From contig NC_022524.1 in the NCBI RefSeq assembly GCF_000473245.1, positions 4,240,501 to 4,304,500 of the forward strand: 64,000 nt of DNA, given 5' to 3'. The translations under genes were made by a program, and so were the position numbers. Positions 53,128 to 61,640 of this stretch are shown one piece after another; positions within the stretch are counted from its first letter, which is position 1; each line of letters opens with the position of its first letter. The stretch is from Bacillus infantis NRRL B-14911 (GTDB lineage: Bacteria > Bacillota > Bacilli > Bacillales > Cytobacillaceae). The notes below the pieces were generated by a model, which was given only the letters and a program-made list of their open reading frames with translations, was not told the DNA's origin and did not search any database.

Positions 53128-54066
53128 TTAAGCTCTCAAATCATCTTCCCGCTTGCTGGTCAGCTTCATCTGCAGAAGCGATGCCCCAATGGCCATCACG
53201 AGCAACACCAGTCCGGCGGCGGATGCTATGCTGACGTCCAGGCTGTTGAACTTGGCATAGATATACATGACCAGGGTCGTGGTTGCTCCGGCAGGCCCGC
53301 CCCCGGTAGTCAGCGCGATCTCTTCAAACACCTTCATGCCGGCGATGATCGTCATGACCGATACGAGTGTGATGGAAGGAGTCAGCATCGGCACGGTAAT
53401 CCTGGTGAACTGCTGCCAGACAGAGGCGCCGTCAATACTCGCCGATTCATACACATCCTTTGGAATCGACTGCAGCCCGGCCAGATAGATGATCATATAA
53501 TAGCCGAGGCCTTTCCAGATTGTGATGGCGGCAACAGCTGTAAGGGCAGTCGAGGACTGGACAAGCAGATTGGTCGGAGAGTCGAACAGGCCGATCTTAG
53601 CTAATAGTTCGGCAATCACGCCATTCTGCGAATACAGCATTTTCCACATCAAAGCGGCAACAACCATCGGGGTAATGACCGGCAGATAATATAAAACCCT
53701 AAAAACACCGGCGGCCCTGATCTTCTGGTTCACAAGGACTGCTAAAATCATTGGTAAAAAGACATTCAGCGGAAGCACAATCACCAAAAAGACTAGCGTA
53801 TTGACGAAGGCGTTCCAGAAATCACTGTCTGTGTATATCTCTTTAAAATTGGCCAATCCAACAAATTCACCTGTACCCGCAATGATTTTATAGTCCAGGA
53901 AGCTCCATTTGAAAGCTTCAATGATCGGGTAGGCAAGAAAGGTGCCCAGAATCACGATCGACGGAAGCAGGAACAGCCATGGAGTCAGCGGCAGCTTGAA
54001 CTTCTTGCGCTTTTTAGGTACGGATTTGATTTCAAGGTTTTGAAGTACTGCAGGTTCTCTGTTCAT
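53128..54066 (-). CDS. Carbohydrate ABC transporter permease, MalF type
   Basis: 312 residues with a basic N-terminal tail (KSVPKKRKKFKLPL) before the first of six predicted helices. The EAA loop is VYESASIDGASVWQQFTRITVP. A 229-bp gap with a stem-loop separates it from the binding-protein gene. The ATG at 54066 follows AAAGGGGAG. Confidence 0.92.
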   Translation of the reverse strand: MNREPAVLQNLEIKSVPKKRKKFKLPLTPWLFLLPSIVILGTFLAYPIIEAFKWSFLDYKIIAGTGEFVGLANFKEIYTDSDFWNAFVNTLVFLVIVLPLNVFLPMILAVLVNQKIRAAGVFRVLYYLPVITPMVVAALMWKMLYSQNGVIAELLAKIGLFDSPTNLLVQSSTALTAVAAITIWKGLGYYMIIYLAGLQSIPKDVYESASIDGASVWQQFTRITVPMLTPSITLVSVMTIIAGMKVFEEIALTTGGGPAGATTTLVMYIYAKFNSLDVSIASAAGLVLLVMAIGASLLQMKLTSKREDDLRA

Positions 54067-54172
54067 TTTGAACTCCCCTTTAAAAGAAACTCGGCGGCTT
54101 GCTCTCTATTGCTGAACAAATCCTTTTTATGACAATTATAGAATAACCGGGCATGTTCTGCGGCAGAAACAT

Positions 54173-54210
54173 GAGAGACTAGCACTTTTTTATCAAAAGG
54201 CTAGTCTCTT
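54173..54210 (-). promoter_or_regulatory. Intercistronic stem-loop in the glycan operon
   Basis: AGAGACTAGC and GCTAGTCTCT form a perfect 10-bp stem with a 16-nt loop, 86 bp beyond the binding-protein gene stop codon. There is no T-run after it, so it is better explained as an mRNA-stabilising or attenuating element than as a strong terminator. Confidence 0.65.
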
Positions 54211-54295
54211 GTCTGCAAAATTCATATAAGCATTGGCATAGTGAAGGTGAATGTTTCTTAAACGCTTCGCTATTTTCCCAGAATCTTAGCCTAGA

Positions 54296-55627
54296 TTAGA
54301 ATGTCACTTTCTCGCCGGATTTTTCGAATGCTTTATTCCATTCTTCTTCCAGCTGCTTCAATGCTTCCTCTGGAGTGATGTCTCCCTGGAGGTTTTTCGT
54401 GAAGATCGTCTTGGTTGCTTCACGAAGGTCTGCACTGTTTTCAGTTGGCGGGATCAGGACTTCCGCGCGGCTAAGGGATTTGGAGGCTTCAAGCATGCCA
54501 AGGCCCTTTGGAGAATCGCCAGGGTTTGCAAAATAATCGTCTTCCAGTGATGCCTTTGCGGATGGAAGGACCGTTCCGGCTACTTTGGCAAACTCAAGCT
54601 GGTTCTCAGCATTGGTCACGAATTCAGCAAGAGCAACAGCCGCTTCCTTATTCTGTGTTTTGGCCGGTACAGCAAAGTTCATAACAGCTACGTTTACAGG
54701 AGCATCTGCGTCATTCAGCGGCTGGCCTGCTTTGGATGCCTTGAATACATCAGGGGCACCAGATTCAATTGGGCCAAGGAATGTGACTCCGCCTTCTAGC
54801 ATGGAGATGTTTCCGGCCATATACTGCTCCTGTCCTGTCTTGATAGAGCCTTCTGCCGCTTCCTGCGGGATGATTCCTTCTTTATACATCTTTTGAGTCA
54901 CGTCAAAAAACTCAAGTATGTTTTTGTTGCCGGCCAGGTTTGCTTTCCCGTCTTTCACGATCGGCTCGCCATTAGACAGGGAAACCATTTTTTCCATGAT
55001 TGTATTTCCATCGTTGATCACCGGATAGTAAGCCGGTTTCCCTGTAGCTTCGGATACCTTTTTGGCAGTTTCATAGAGTCCCTGCACGTCAGAAGGAAGT
55101 TCAGTTACACCCGCCTGGCTGAAATGGTCCCCATTGTACCAGGAGACAGTTGTCGTCAGATACCAAGGCAAAGCATACAGTCCTCCATCATACTTCCCGG
55201 ATTCAAATGGGCCTTCCACATAAGCGCCATTTGCTTCATCGCTGAGTTCGTCTGTCAGATCAAGCAGTCCGCCCTGTGCAGCAATATTGGACATATAGTG
55301 CGGGTTGAGGTTGACGAGATCAGGCACATCGCTTCCAGTGAGGGAAGTCAATACCTTCTGTTCCATTTCATTCTGCGGGATATCCTGGATGACAACATCC
55401 ACTTCTGGATGCTCTGACTCGAAATCCTTCTCCAGATCCTTGAAATATGTATCGAACGGCTCTCCTGCCAAGGAAGCAGTCCACATCGTGACTTTTCCTG
55501 AAAGCTCCCCGTCCTTAGCTTTCTCTTTGTCTGTTCCGCCGCTTGTATCATCGCTGCTGCATGCTACCAATCCTAAAGCCAGCATCGCTGTCATAGATCC
55601 TGCAGCCCATTTTTTAACAGTTTTCAT
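54296..55627 (-). CDS. Carbohydrate ABC transporter substrate-binding lipoprotein
   Basis: 443 residues. The signal peptide is MKTVKKWAAGSMTAMLALGL with lipidated Cys in LVAC. It is a family 1 extracellular solute-binding protein (GKVTMWTASLAGEPFDTYF start). It is the first gene of the glycan operon and is transcribed from the sigma-A promoter at 55678-55706. The ATG follows GGGGGAAAAATACAA. Confidence 0.93.
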   Translation of the reverse strand: MKTVKKWAAGSMTAMLALGLVACSSDDTSGGTDKEKAKDGELSGKVTMWTASLAGEPFDTYFKDLEKDFESEHPEVDVVIQDIPQNEMEQKVLTSLTGSDVPDLVNLNPHYMSNIAAQGGLLDLTDELSDEANGAYVEGPFESGKYDGGLYALPWYLTTTVSWYNGDHFSQAGVTELPSDVQGLYETAKKVSEATGKPAYYPVINDGNTIMEKMVSLSNGEPIVKDGKANLAGNKNILEFFDVTQKMYKEGIIPQEAAEGSIKTGQEQYMAGNISMLEGGVTFLGPIESGAPDVFKASKAGQPLNDADAPVNVAVMNFAVPAKTQNKEAAVALAEFVTNAENQLEFAKVAGTVLPSAKASLEDDYFANPGDSPKGLGMLEASKSLSRAEVLIPPTENSADLREATKTIFTKNLQGDITPEEALKQLEEEWNKAFEKSGEKVTF

Positions 55628-55656
55628 TTGTATTTTTCCCCCTTGGAAAATAATTT

Positions 55657-55758
55657 AGAAAACGCTTCCATATCCACATTATAAATGCTCGCTTTTCTCC
55701 TTTCAATGGTTTTTGTAAATTATTTTTAATAATATTATTTTTTTGAAAATAATTTTCT
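55657..55758 (-). promoter_or_regulatory. Promoter of the glycan ABC/GH38 operon with two dyads and a cre box
   Basis: The -35 TTGAAA (55701-55706) and -10 TATAAT (55678-55683) hexamers are 17 bp apart. A cre-like box, TGGAAGCGTTTTCT on the minus strand, occupies 55657-55670 at the likely start site. Two 15-bp sites, TGTAAATTATTTTTA (55714-55728) and TGAAAATAATTTTCT (55744-55758), lie upstream of -35, 30 bp apart. The second is a good TGAAA-N5-TTTC dyad of RpiR-family type. The promoter at 58209-58308 has the same layout. Confidence 0.75.
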
Positions 55759-55805
55759 AAAAAGGGATGAAACAGGCATATCCTGAATCATCCCCTATCT
55801 GCTCT

Positions 55806-58169
55806 TTAGTTTTGGCGGTCAAGGAAGTAGTTCACCCATTGCTTCGTATCCGCCAGCTGTGACTTCATTCGTTCGCCTACCGTTGAGGCAAGCTTCCCGG
55901 ATTTTATGCTATCCTGTATTTTTGTCTCGGCTTTTTGGAAAGCTTCTGCAGCATTGTCAGGGTTTTTCCTGACTGATTTTTGGATATCCTGAAGTGCCTT
56001 GCGGATGTCATTGCCTTCTTTCCTCGCCAGTGCTCCTTTAGGAATATAAAGATGGTTGATTTCCTGCTGCATATCCTTCAGGACCGCATAGACTGCTTCG
56101 ATCGGCTCTTCTCCAGGATTGACTGCCTTTTCACGCCATGGCCCTTTGCCGAGTGCATCAACAGAAGGCGCACTTGCCTGGCCAAAGGCAAACATATTCA
56201 CTCCGGCTGTTCCGTACTTGGCTGACATCACATCCTCCACACTCGCCATCTCACTCAAATGGTGATAGAAGGAATAAATGCCTGTATAATACATCGTCCC
56301 CTCCGGCATCAGCTTTTTGCTTGCCTGGACGGTGGATTGGATGCTGTTGAAGTCGTGGCCGTAAGCCTGCGGGATGACTCCGTCAATATCTTCCTGCCAG
56401 TCACTGATCAGGACGGCCTCAGGGCCGGGCTCCGGTGTAGCGGTCAGCATGAATTTGGAATTGAGCTTTTTTGATTGGGTATGAAGCCCATCGACAAAAT
56501 CATTCTCTCTCTGCTGAATCCAGCCGGCCCATTTTTCCCACTCTTCAGGTGTGGCTGTCGGGCTTAATTCCATTGGGTCAATGCCGGTTTTCGCTTTATA
56601 TAGTTCCCGGACCTTTTCGCTAAAGCCATAGCTTTTTTCAAAAGACTGGTGCGGGTAGCGCATATAGTCGATGTTCAAGCCCTTGATGTCATATTTGGAC
56701 TGCATTTCTTTATAAATATCCAGCATAAAGGTCTGGACCTCCGGCTGGGCAATATCCAGCCAATAATAGTTGCTTGACGTATCCGGCTTAGGCTCGCCTG
56801 TTGTATTGGAGCGCTGGATGGCTGCCCATTCCGGATGCACCTGGAACTGGGACGGCAATCCAAGAGAAGAGTGGCCGATCATGAACCCATCTGTCCATGC
56901 CTGCACCGAAATGCCCCGCTTCTTCCCTTCCTTGATATAAGCCTGAAGCAGATCGCTGCCATACTTGCCATAGTCGGCATTCCTGAAGTTAGGATGCTGG
57001 GCCGGCAGACCATATTCGGTCATCGTTTCACTAGGATAGATGGTATAGCCCCAGAAAGTGGTTTCCAGATAAACAGAGTTGAAGCCTGCTTCCTCCATCC
57101 GGTCAAGCACCTGGTTAACGCCAGCAAGAGTCGTCTCCTCAGGACGGTACCAGATCGCCCTTTGCTCAGCGGCATGGGAAGGAAGAGAATAATAATAAGC
57201 ATCATAAGCTAGTTGTGTTGCCTGGCGGGTAAGATCAAGAGCCAGAACCGGGTCAGCAGCATTGACTTTTTCGGCTTTTGCCAGAATGGTTTTTGCTTTT
57301 TTGATAGCTGCCTCCGCTTCTTTCAACGCCACATCCAGGTATTCCGCTTTTGCTTTTTCAATCGAGCTTTCCGCTTTAGTGATGGATTGCCTGCTCTGGA
57401 ACTGGAAGCTTTCCACATCCTGCACAATCTCCACCACACCATTTTCATCCACAGTCACTTTTGCACCGATAATACTATTGCCGGATATCCAGCTTGAAGC
57501 GACTCCATGGCCGCTGACAACAAACCCATTTTCCGGTATAGCTGAATTGCCGCCGCCAAGCTTCGTGACAAAGCCGTCTTCAACTGTTATCTCATAGCCG
57601 TAAGGATTTGTTTTCGTTGAGCTGCCAAACTCAGAGGTATACACAATCAGCTGATCAGGGCCGCGGAAACCGTCAAAAGGGGCTCCTGCCGGATTGGATT
57701 CCCGGGTCGGATCCACTGAATTAGACTGCATTTCAGTCCGTTTTTCAGCAGGTTCATAGAGAGTGACCGTTTCACCCTTCTCGAGCTGCTCCAAAAACCC
57801 TTTGATTTCAGCAGTCGTAGAACTCCCTGTTGAAAGCACTAGACCTTCTTCCGGAATGGCACTGTCCCCATCCGTCTCCCTGGCAACCCGGTATGTATTA
57901 ATCCCCGTCTTCTCCAGGACCACCTCAGTGCTGCCTTTAGCCGTTTCCGTATAATAGCTGAATGTGTCATTAAACAGGACTAGCTTATTCCCGTTCGTCC
58001 GGTTATTCACATCATTCACCCTCAGCCAATCCCCCGACTCATCCTTCACACTCATGACGTCATCAGGGACATTCGCCTCCGCTGACACCTTTCCGCCTCC
58101 ACCAAATGATGAGACTAATAGACTTGAAGCAAGAGCCGTTCCGCTTAGCACCTTCAATGATTTCTTCAA
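55806..58169 (-). CDS. Secreted family-10-like glycosyl hydrolase (GHL10, YngK type)
   Basis: 787 residues. An N-terminal signal peptide ends in KVSAEA (residue about 31). Two similar modules follow, each carrying a (S)AIPE(N/E)G(F/L)V(V/L)S block (about residues 108-120 and 211-224), a helical KAEKAKAE-rich linker (about 265-335), the GHL10 catalytic-type barrel (about 338-690: RAIWYRPEE, FNSVYLETTFWGY, GLNIDYMRYPH) and a helical C-terminal region. In the barrel IDYMRYP is the family signature. The start is TTG 58169 after GGGGAGG. It has its own promoter and is not continuous with the ABC operon. Its substrate is unknown, probably a glycan outside the cell that yields the imported product. 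Confidence 0.85.
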   Translation of the reverse strand: MKKSLKVLSGTALASSLLVSSFGGGGKVSAEANVPDDVMSVKDESGDWLRVNDVNNRTNGNKLVLFNDTFSYYTETAKGSTEVVLEKTGINTYRVARETDGDSAIPEEGLVLSTGSSTTAEIKGFLEQLEKGETVTLYEPAEKRTEMQSNSVDPTRESNPAGAPFDGFRGPDQLIVYTSEFGSSTKTNPYGYEITVEDGFVTKLGGGNSAIPENGFVVSGHGVASSWISGNSIIGAKVTVDENGVVEIVQDVESFQFQSRQSITKAESSIEKAKAEYLDVALKEAEAAIKKAKTILAKAEKVNAADPVLALDLTRQATQLAYDAYYYSLPSHAAEQRAIWYRPEETTLAGVNQVLDRMEEAGFNSVYLETTFWGYTIYPSETMTEYGLPAQHPNFRNADYGKYGSDLLQAYIKEGKKRGISVQAWTDGFMIGHSSLGLPSQFQVHPEWAAIQRSNTTGEPKPDTSSNYYWLDIAQPEVQTFMLDIYKEMQSKYDIKGLNIDYMRYPHQSFEKSYGFSEKVRELYKAKTGIDPMELSPTATPEEWEKWAGWIQQRENDFVDGLHTQSKKLNSKFMLTATPEPGPEAVLISDWQEDIDGVIPQAYGHDFNSIQSTVQASKKLMPEGTMYYTGIYSFYHHLSEMASVEDVMSAKYGTAGVNMFAFGQASAPSVDALGKGPWREKAVNPGEEPIEAVYAVLKDMQQEINHLYIPKGALARKEGNDIRKALQDIQKSVRKNPDNAAEAFQKAETKIQDSIKSGKLASTVGERMKSQLADTKQWVNYFLDRQN

Positions 58170-58208
58170 CGTGATTTCCTCCCCTTCAGAAATTCGCACC
58201 CCTTTAAT

Positions 58209-58308
58209 TGGCAGCGCTTCCACTACAGTATAAACAGGGAGGAGCATGGAATTCAATCAAAAATGTAACTTATTTTCAATATTATTTATTTTTTGAAAAT
58301 ATATTTCT
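58209..58308 (-). promoter_or_regulatory. Promoter of the GHL10 gene with two dyads and a cre box
   Basis: The -35 TTGAAT (58251-58256) and -10 TATACT (58228-58233) hexamers are 17 bp apart. The cre box TGGCAGCGCTTCCA (58209-58222) covers the likely start. Upstream sites TGTAACTTATTTTCA (58264-58278) and TGAAAATATATTTCT (58294-58308) stand 30 bp apart, the nearer one 7 bp from the -35, the same geometry as the promoter at 55657-55758. Confidence 0.72.
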
Positions 58309-58311
58309 TTA

Positions 58312-58378
58312 TGAGCCAGGGGGACAGGTCCCTTGGCTCATTTTTAGACTGGGCCATGGGACCTGTCCCGGTGGTTCA
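58312..58378 (+). repeat. Two family B repeat units in inverted arrangement
   Basis: TGAGCCA and TGGCTCA bracket a GGGAC-GTCCC core at 58312-58340. A second unit, GGGCCATGGGACCTGTCCC, is at 58351-58369 with its tail to 58378. Units match those at 1035-1064 and 1126-1148. A TTTTT follows the first unit on the plus strand. Confidence 0.65.
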
Positions 58379-58390
58379 ATTCTAATGCTC

Positions 58391-58418
58391 AAAAAAAGGC
58401 CCTGAATCTTTCAGGACC
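58391..58418 (-). terminator. Terminator of the GH31-nagB operon
   Basis: GGTCCTGAA pairs with TTCAGGGCC (one wobble) with a 3-nt loop. Seven T residues follow on the minus strand. It lies downstream of nagB, past the family A repeat. Confidence 0.85.
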
Positions 58419-58459
58419 TTTCTTTGTGCCTGGCTATATAAATGACTTGATATACATTT

Positions 58460-58506
58460 GTGAAACAGATGTGTGAAACAAGATTATTCGGGAGGTGCCT
58501 GTCACC
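58460..58506 (+). repeat. Dispersed repeat family A, copy 11, supplies a stop codon
   Basis: Full unit. TCA at 58502-58504 is the TGA stop of nagB, preceded by AGG (Arg). Confidence 0.85.
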
Positions 58507-59221
58507 TTCTAAAAGCCCCCTCCTCCAAATAAACATAACATTCCCTATGAGTCTGAAGAATGGTTGCCGGAAGCTCATTCGTGACTTCACCGTGTATCAT
58601 CCGATGAACTGCCTCAGCCTTATAGGCACCATTGGCAATTAGAATTACTGTGTTACTGTCCATGATATGCTGAGTCCCCAGGGTGATTCCTTTTGATAGT
58701 TCTCTTTCGGTTTCGAAGTATTTTTGTCCGACAGATTTTGTATTTTGATCAAGGTTCACGACATGGGAGAGACTGTTAAAAGAAACACCTGGTTCGTTGA
58801 ATCCTAAGTGGCCGTTGACTCCTATGCCCAGGAGCATGAGGTCGATATTGCCATGATCCATGATATATTGATCGACTCTTTGGCACTCTTGCTGCAGGTC
58901 TTTTGCTTTTGCATCAAAGAAGCAGATGTTTTCTTCCTTTATCTGCAGGGGGAGAAATAATGTTTTCCATAATGTCTCCTGGCAGCTGCCAGAATCAGTC
59001 TTATCCATTCCAACCCATTCATCCAGCCCTACGAATTTGCACGAACCAAAATCGACTTTTTTATCCGCTGCTAAATCTGCCAGAATTTCAAATGTTCCAA
59101 TCGGTGTACTTCCCGCTGCAAAGCACACCAAAGCATTAGGATTTGCATTTACAAGTTCGGCTATTTTTTCGGCAGCCGCTTTGGACATTGCCTCATAATC
59201 TTTTAAAACAGATACGTTCAT
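58502..59221 (-). CDS. nagB: Glucosamine-6-phosphate deaminase
   Basis: 239 residues. It converts glucosamine-6-phosphate to fructose-6-phosphate and ammonia. Motifs are CFAAGSTPIGTFE, FVGLDEWVGM, LLGIGVNGHLGFNEPG and the C-terminal lid VTNELPATILQTHREC. It overlaps the GH31 stop codon by 4 bp (ATGA), so its translation is coupled to GH31. The last Arg and stop codons come from a repeat. A second, more divergent NagB-like gene is at 22992. Confidence 0.93.
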   Translation of the reverse strand: MNVSVLKDYEAMSKAAAEKIAELVNANPNALVCFAAGSTPIGTFEILADLAADKKVDFGSCKFVGLDEWVGMDKTDSGSCQETLWKTLFLPLQIKEENICFFDAKAKDLQQECQRVDQYIMDHGNIDLMLLGIGVNGHLGFNEPGVSFNSLSHVVNLDQNTKSVGQKYFETERELSKGITLGTQHIMDSNTVILIANGAYKAEAVHRMIHGEVTNELPATILQTHRECYVYLEEGAFRR

Positions 59222-61623
59222 AACACACCACTTTCTATATCCTTTACCGTAAAGGGATATCTGCTATCAGTCTTTTCTCCGTTTATACGCACATCTCTTT
59301 TTTCTGTTCTGGGAAGGTAGACATTAATAAAATCATAGGGAACTTTAAAGCTTCCTTCTATATAAACATTTATATCCACAAGGCCGCTTGTTGTTTTAAC
59401 CTTTACTGTTACATAGGAAAACTCCCCATTTTTATAATTCACAGAGAGGCCATCATCTTCATAGAATTTATGGGTGGTTTCTCCTTCTCCAGGGATAGGG
59501 TAAATGAGAATTCCCCTTTGATCTTCATGCTTATTATTGAATGTTATTTCTCCGTCCCGAATAGGGAATGCTGAACCTGCCCTGGAGAACAAAGGGATTA
59601 CGTCCAATGGTGCATCTGCCTCAATGGTTTGGCCGCCTTCCAGCCATTGTCCCGAATTCAGATCGTACCATCCGTTTTCCTCTTTCGGAAGATAGACCCT
59701 GCGCTTTGTGGCTCCTTTTTCAACCACACTGCAAACCAGAAGATTTTCCCCCACCATAAAATCATCATTTTCAGCAAATGTGTTTGGGTCATTTTCGAAA
59801 TAATAAAAGGTCGGAGTCAGAATCGGTTTATATTCCTGGTTAGCTTTGTAGAGTAAATGATAGAAATACGGAATCCACTTGACCCGCTCTTTCATGAATT
59901 TACTGATGATAGAAAGATGCTCGGGGTACATCCATGGTGCGTTGACTGTATCGTCTTCGTTCCAGGAGTGTATGGTAAATCTGGGATGGAAAATACCATT
60001 CTGAATCCACCTGATCAATAATTCCGGTTCAGGTGCAAGGCCATTAAATCCCCCGACATCATGGCCGACATTGTATACACCGGACAAGCTTAAGCTCAGC
60101 CCCATTTTGATATTAAAACGGAGTGTTTTCCATTCTGTAAAATTGTCGCCGGACCATGTCTGCACATACCGCTGCATGCCCGGGCACCCGGAGCGTGAAA
60201 TTAAATAGGGACGGAGATTTGGTGCATATTCCTTTTGGGCTTCAAAAGAAGACTTTAACATCAGTAAAGTTTGAATAGGTTTGATATAGTCAACCGCAAT
60301 GCTATTGCCAAATCCAAATGCCTGTGCACTTTTATCCCAAATTTCGTATTCATTATTATCATTCCATGTAGAGTCGATTCCATAGGAAAGAAGCTGTTCC
60401 TTCACCTTCTCCTTCCACCACAGGATGGTTTCAGGGTTCGTAAAATCAAGATAAGAACCTTCATCATCCCAATATTGCACTACATCCGGGTCCTGATTAT
60501 TTTCAGCTTGAATGAACATTCCCCTATCAGCCAGCTCCCGGTAATGAGGATGATCCTGAAGCAGGCAGGGTTTGATATTGGCGCAAATACGCAGTCCATG
60601 ATCATGAAAATACTGTATCATTCCCTGAGGATCAGGCACCTTGCCGTGATTCCAGTGGAATACATATCTCTTTTCTCCTATAGTTGTATATCCTGATGAT
60701 AATTGAAAGGAATCGCACGGGATACCGTATGTACTGCAGGCATCAACAAATTTCTTTAATTGCTCTTGCGCATCCGGCGCATCGGTATAAGCCATTGTGG
60801 ACCCAGAATAGCCAAGGCTCCATTTAGGCGGGAACACTGTTTTGCCGGTAAGCTTTGAGTATTTTTCCACTACATCCCGGACCTTTGGGCCTAAGATGAA
60901 ATAATAATCCAAATCTCCTTTTTCAGCATGATAATACCTGTATAACCCATGATAATTATCCAATTCAGCACCCAGGTCAAATACCGAGTCTGAATAATTA
61001 TCGTAAAACAAACCATATGATAATTGAGACTTCTGGTTATGAGTAATATAAAACGGTATATGCTTGTAAAGAGGGTCTGTAAATTCGGCATCATAGCCCA
61101 TTGCATCAATGGCCTGCATTCTATAGCGCTTTCTTGCTTTATTGAGGGTCCCGCTCTTCTCGCCTAATCCGTAATATAGATCATCTTTATACCGTTCAAG
61201 ATAATGGTAAACTCCTTTGCCCAGCTTGTTGTTATAATTATAGCTTTGTGTTTTTCTATCATTAGAGATTAATACGTCCTCGCCATTCTCTTTCGCATAC
61301 CAGGAAATAATGAATCCATCCAGCCGGATAACAGCCTTTAACAGTTTGGTTTCGATTATTATCTGATCATTTCCGATCTCACGCTGATAGGCTGGCAGCG
61401 AGAAAGGAGATAGATCAAATCGGTCTCTCCCTTCAAAAGGGATATCTTCTGCTTCTGGCGCAACCGTCCAGGTAGCTGTTAAAGCAGGCTGATCTCCTGT
61501 ACTCATAAACACTCTGCACAGGTCTTCCTCAAGAATAAAGAAATGGATGTGCTTATTATTGCACGCAAAGATCAGCTGATTGTCCTGCTCTTTTACTAGT
61601 TTATATCTCCACTTCAACCTCAT
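59218..61623 (-). CDS. Glycoside hydrolase family 31 alpha-glycosidase
   Basis: 801 residues, no signal peptide. The barrel starts near residue 260 (FPPKWSLGYSGSTMAY). The nucleophile is Asp422 in STWNDNNEY, and the acid/base Asp is in TWSGDNFTEW near 493. A C-terminal beta-sandwich completes the fold. Family members hydrolyse alpha-glucosides, alpha-xylosides or alpha-galactosides; coupling to nagB suggests an alpha-linked glucosamine-containing substrate. The ATG at 61623 follows AAAGGTGA; a TTG at 61695 overlaps the permease gene but has no ribosome binding site. Confidence 0.92.
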   Translation of the reverse strand: MRLKWRYKLVKEQDNQLIFACNNKHIHFFILEEDLCRVFMSTGDQPALTATWTVAPEAEDIPFEGRDRFDLSPFSLPAYQREIGNDQIIIETKLLKAVIRLDGFIISWYAKENGEDVLISNDRKTQSYNYNNKLGKGVYHYLERYKDDLYYGLGEKSGTLNKARKRYRMQAIDAMGYDAEFTDPLYKHIPFYITHNQKSQLSYGLFYDNYSDSVFDLGAELDNYHGLYRYYHAEKGDLDYYFILGPKVRDVVEKYSKLTGKTVFPPKWSLGYSGSTMAYTDAPDAQEQLKKFVDACSTYGIPCDSFQLSSGYTTIGEKRYVFHWNHGKVPDPQGMIQYFHDHGLRICANIKPCLLQDHPHYRELADRGMFIQAENNQDPDVVQYWDDEGSYLDFTNPETILWWKEKVKEQLLSYGIDSTWNDNNEYEIWDKSAQAFGFGNSIAVDYIKPIQTLLMLKSSFEAQKEYAPNLRPYLISRSGCPGMQRYVQTWSGDNFTEWKTLRFNIKMGLSLSLSGVYNVGHDVGGFNGLAPEPELLIRWIQNGIFHPRFTIHSWNEDDTVNAPWMYPEHLSIISKFMKERVKWIPYFYHLLYKANQEYKPILTPTFYYFENDPNTFAENDDFMVGENLLVCSVVEKGATKRRVYLPKEENGWYDLNSGQWLEGGQTIEADAPLDVIPLFSRAGSAFPIRDGEITFNNKHEDQRGILIYPIPGEGETTHKFYEDDGLSVNYKNGEFSYVTVKVKTTSGLVDINVYIEGSFKVPYDFINVYLPRTEKRDVRINGEKTDSRYPFTVKDIESGVL

Positions 61624-61640
61624 ATTTTCACCTTTTTCTA

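Noticed and set aside
2312-58506. Repeat family A considered as a CRISPR array
   Set aside because: Copies are thousands of bases apart, with genes rather than uniform spacers between them, and no cas genes are present.
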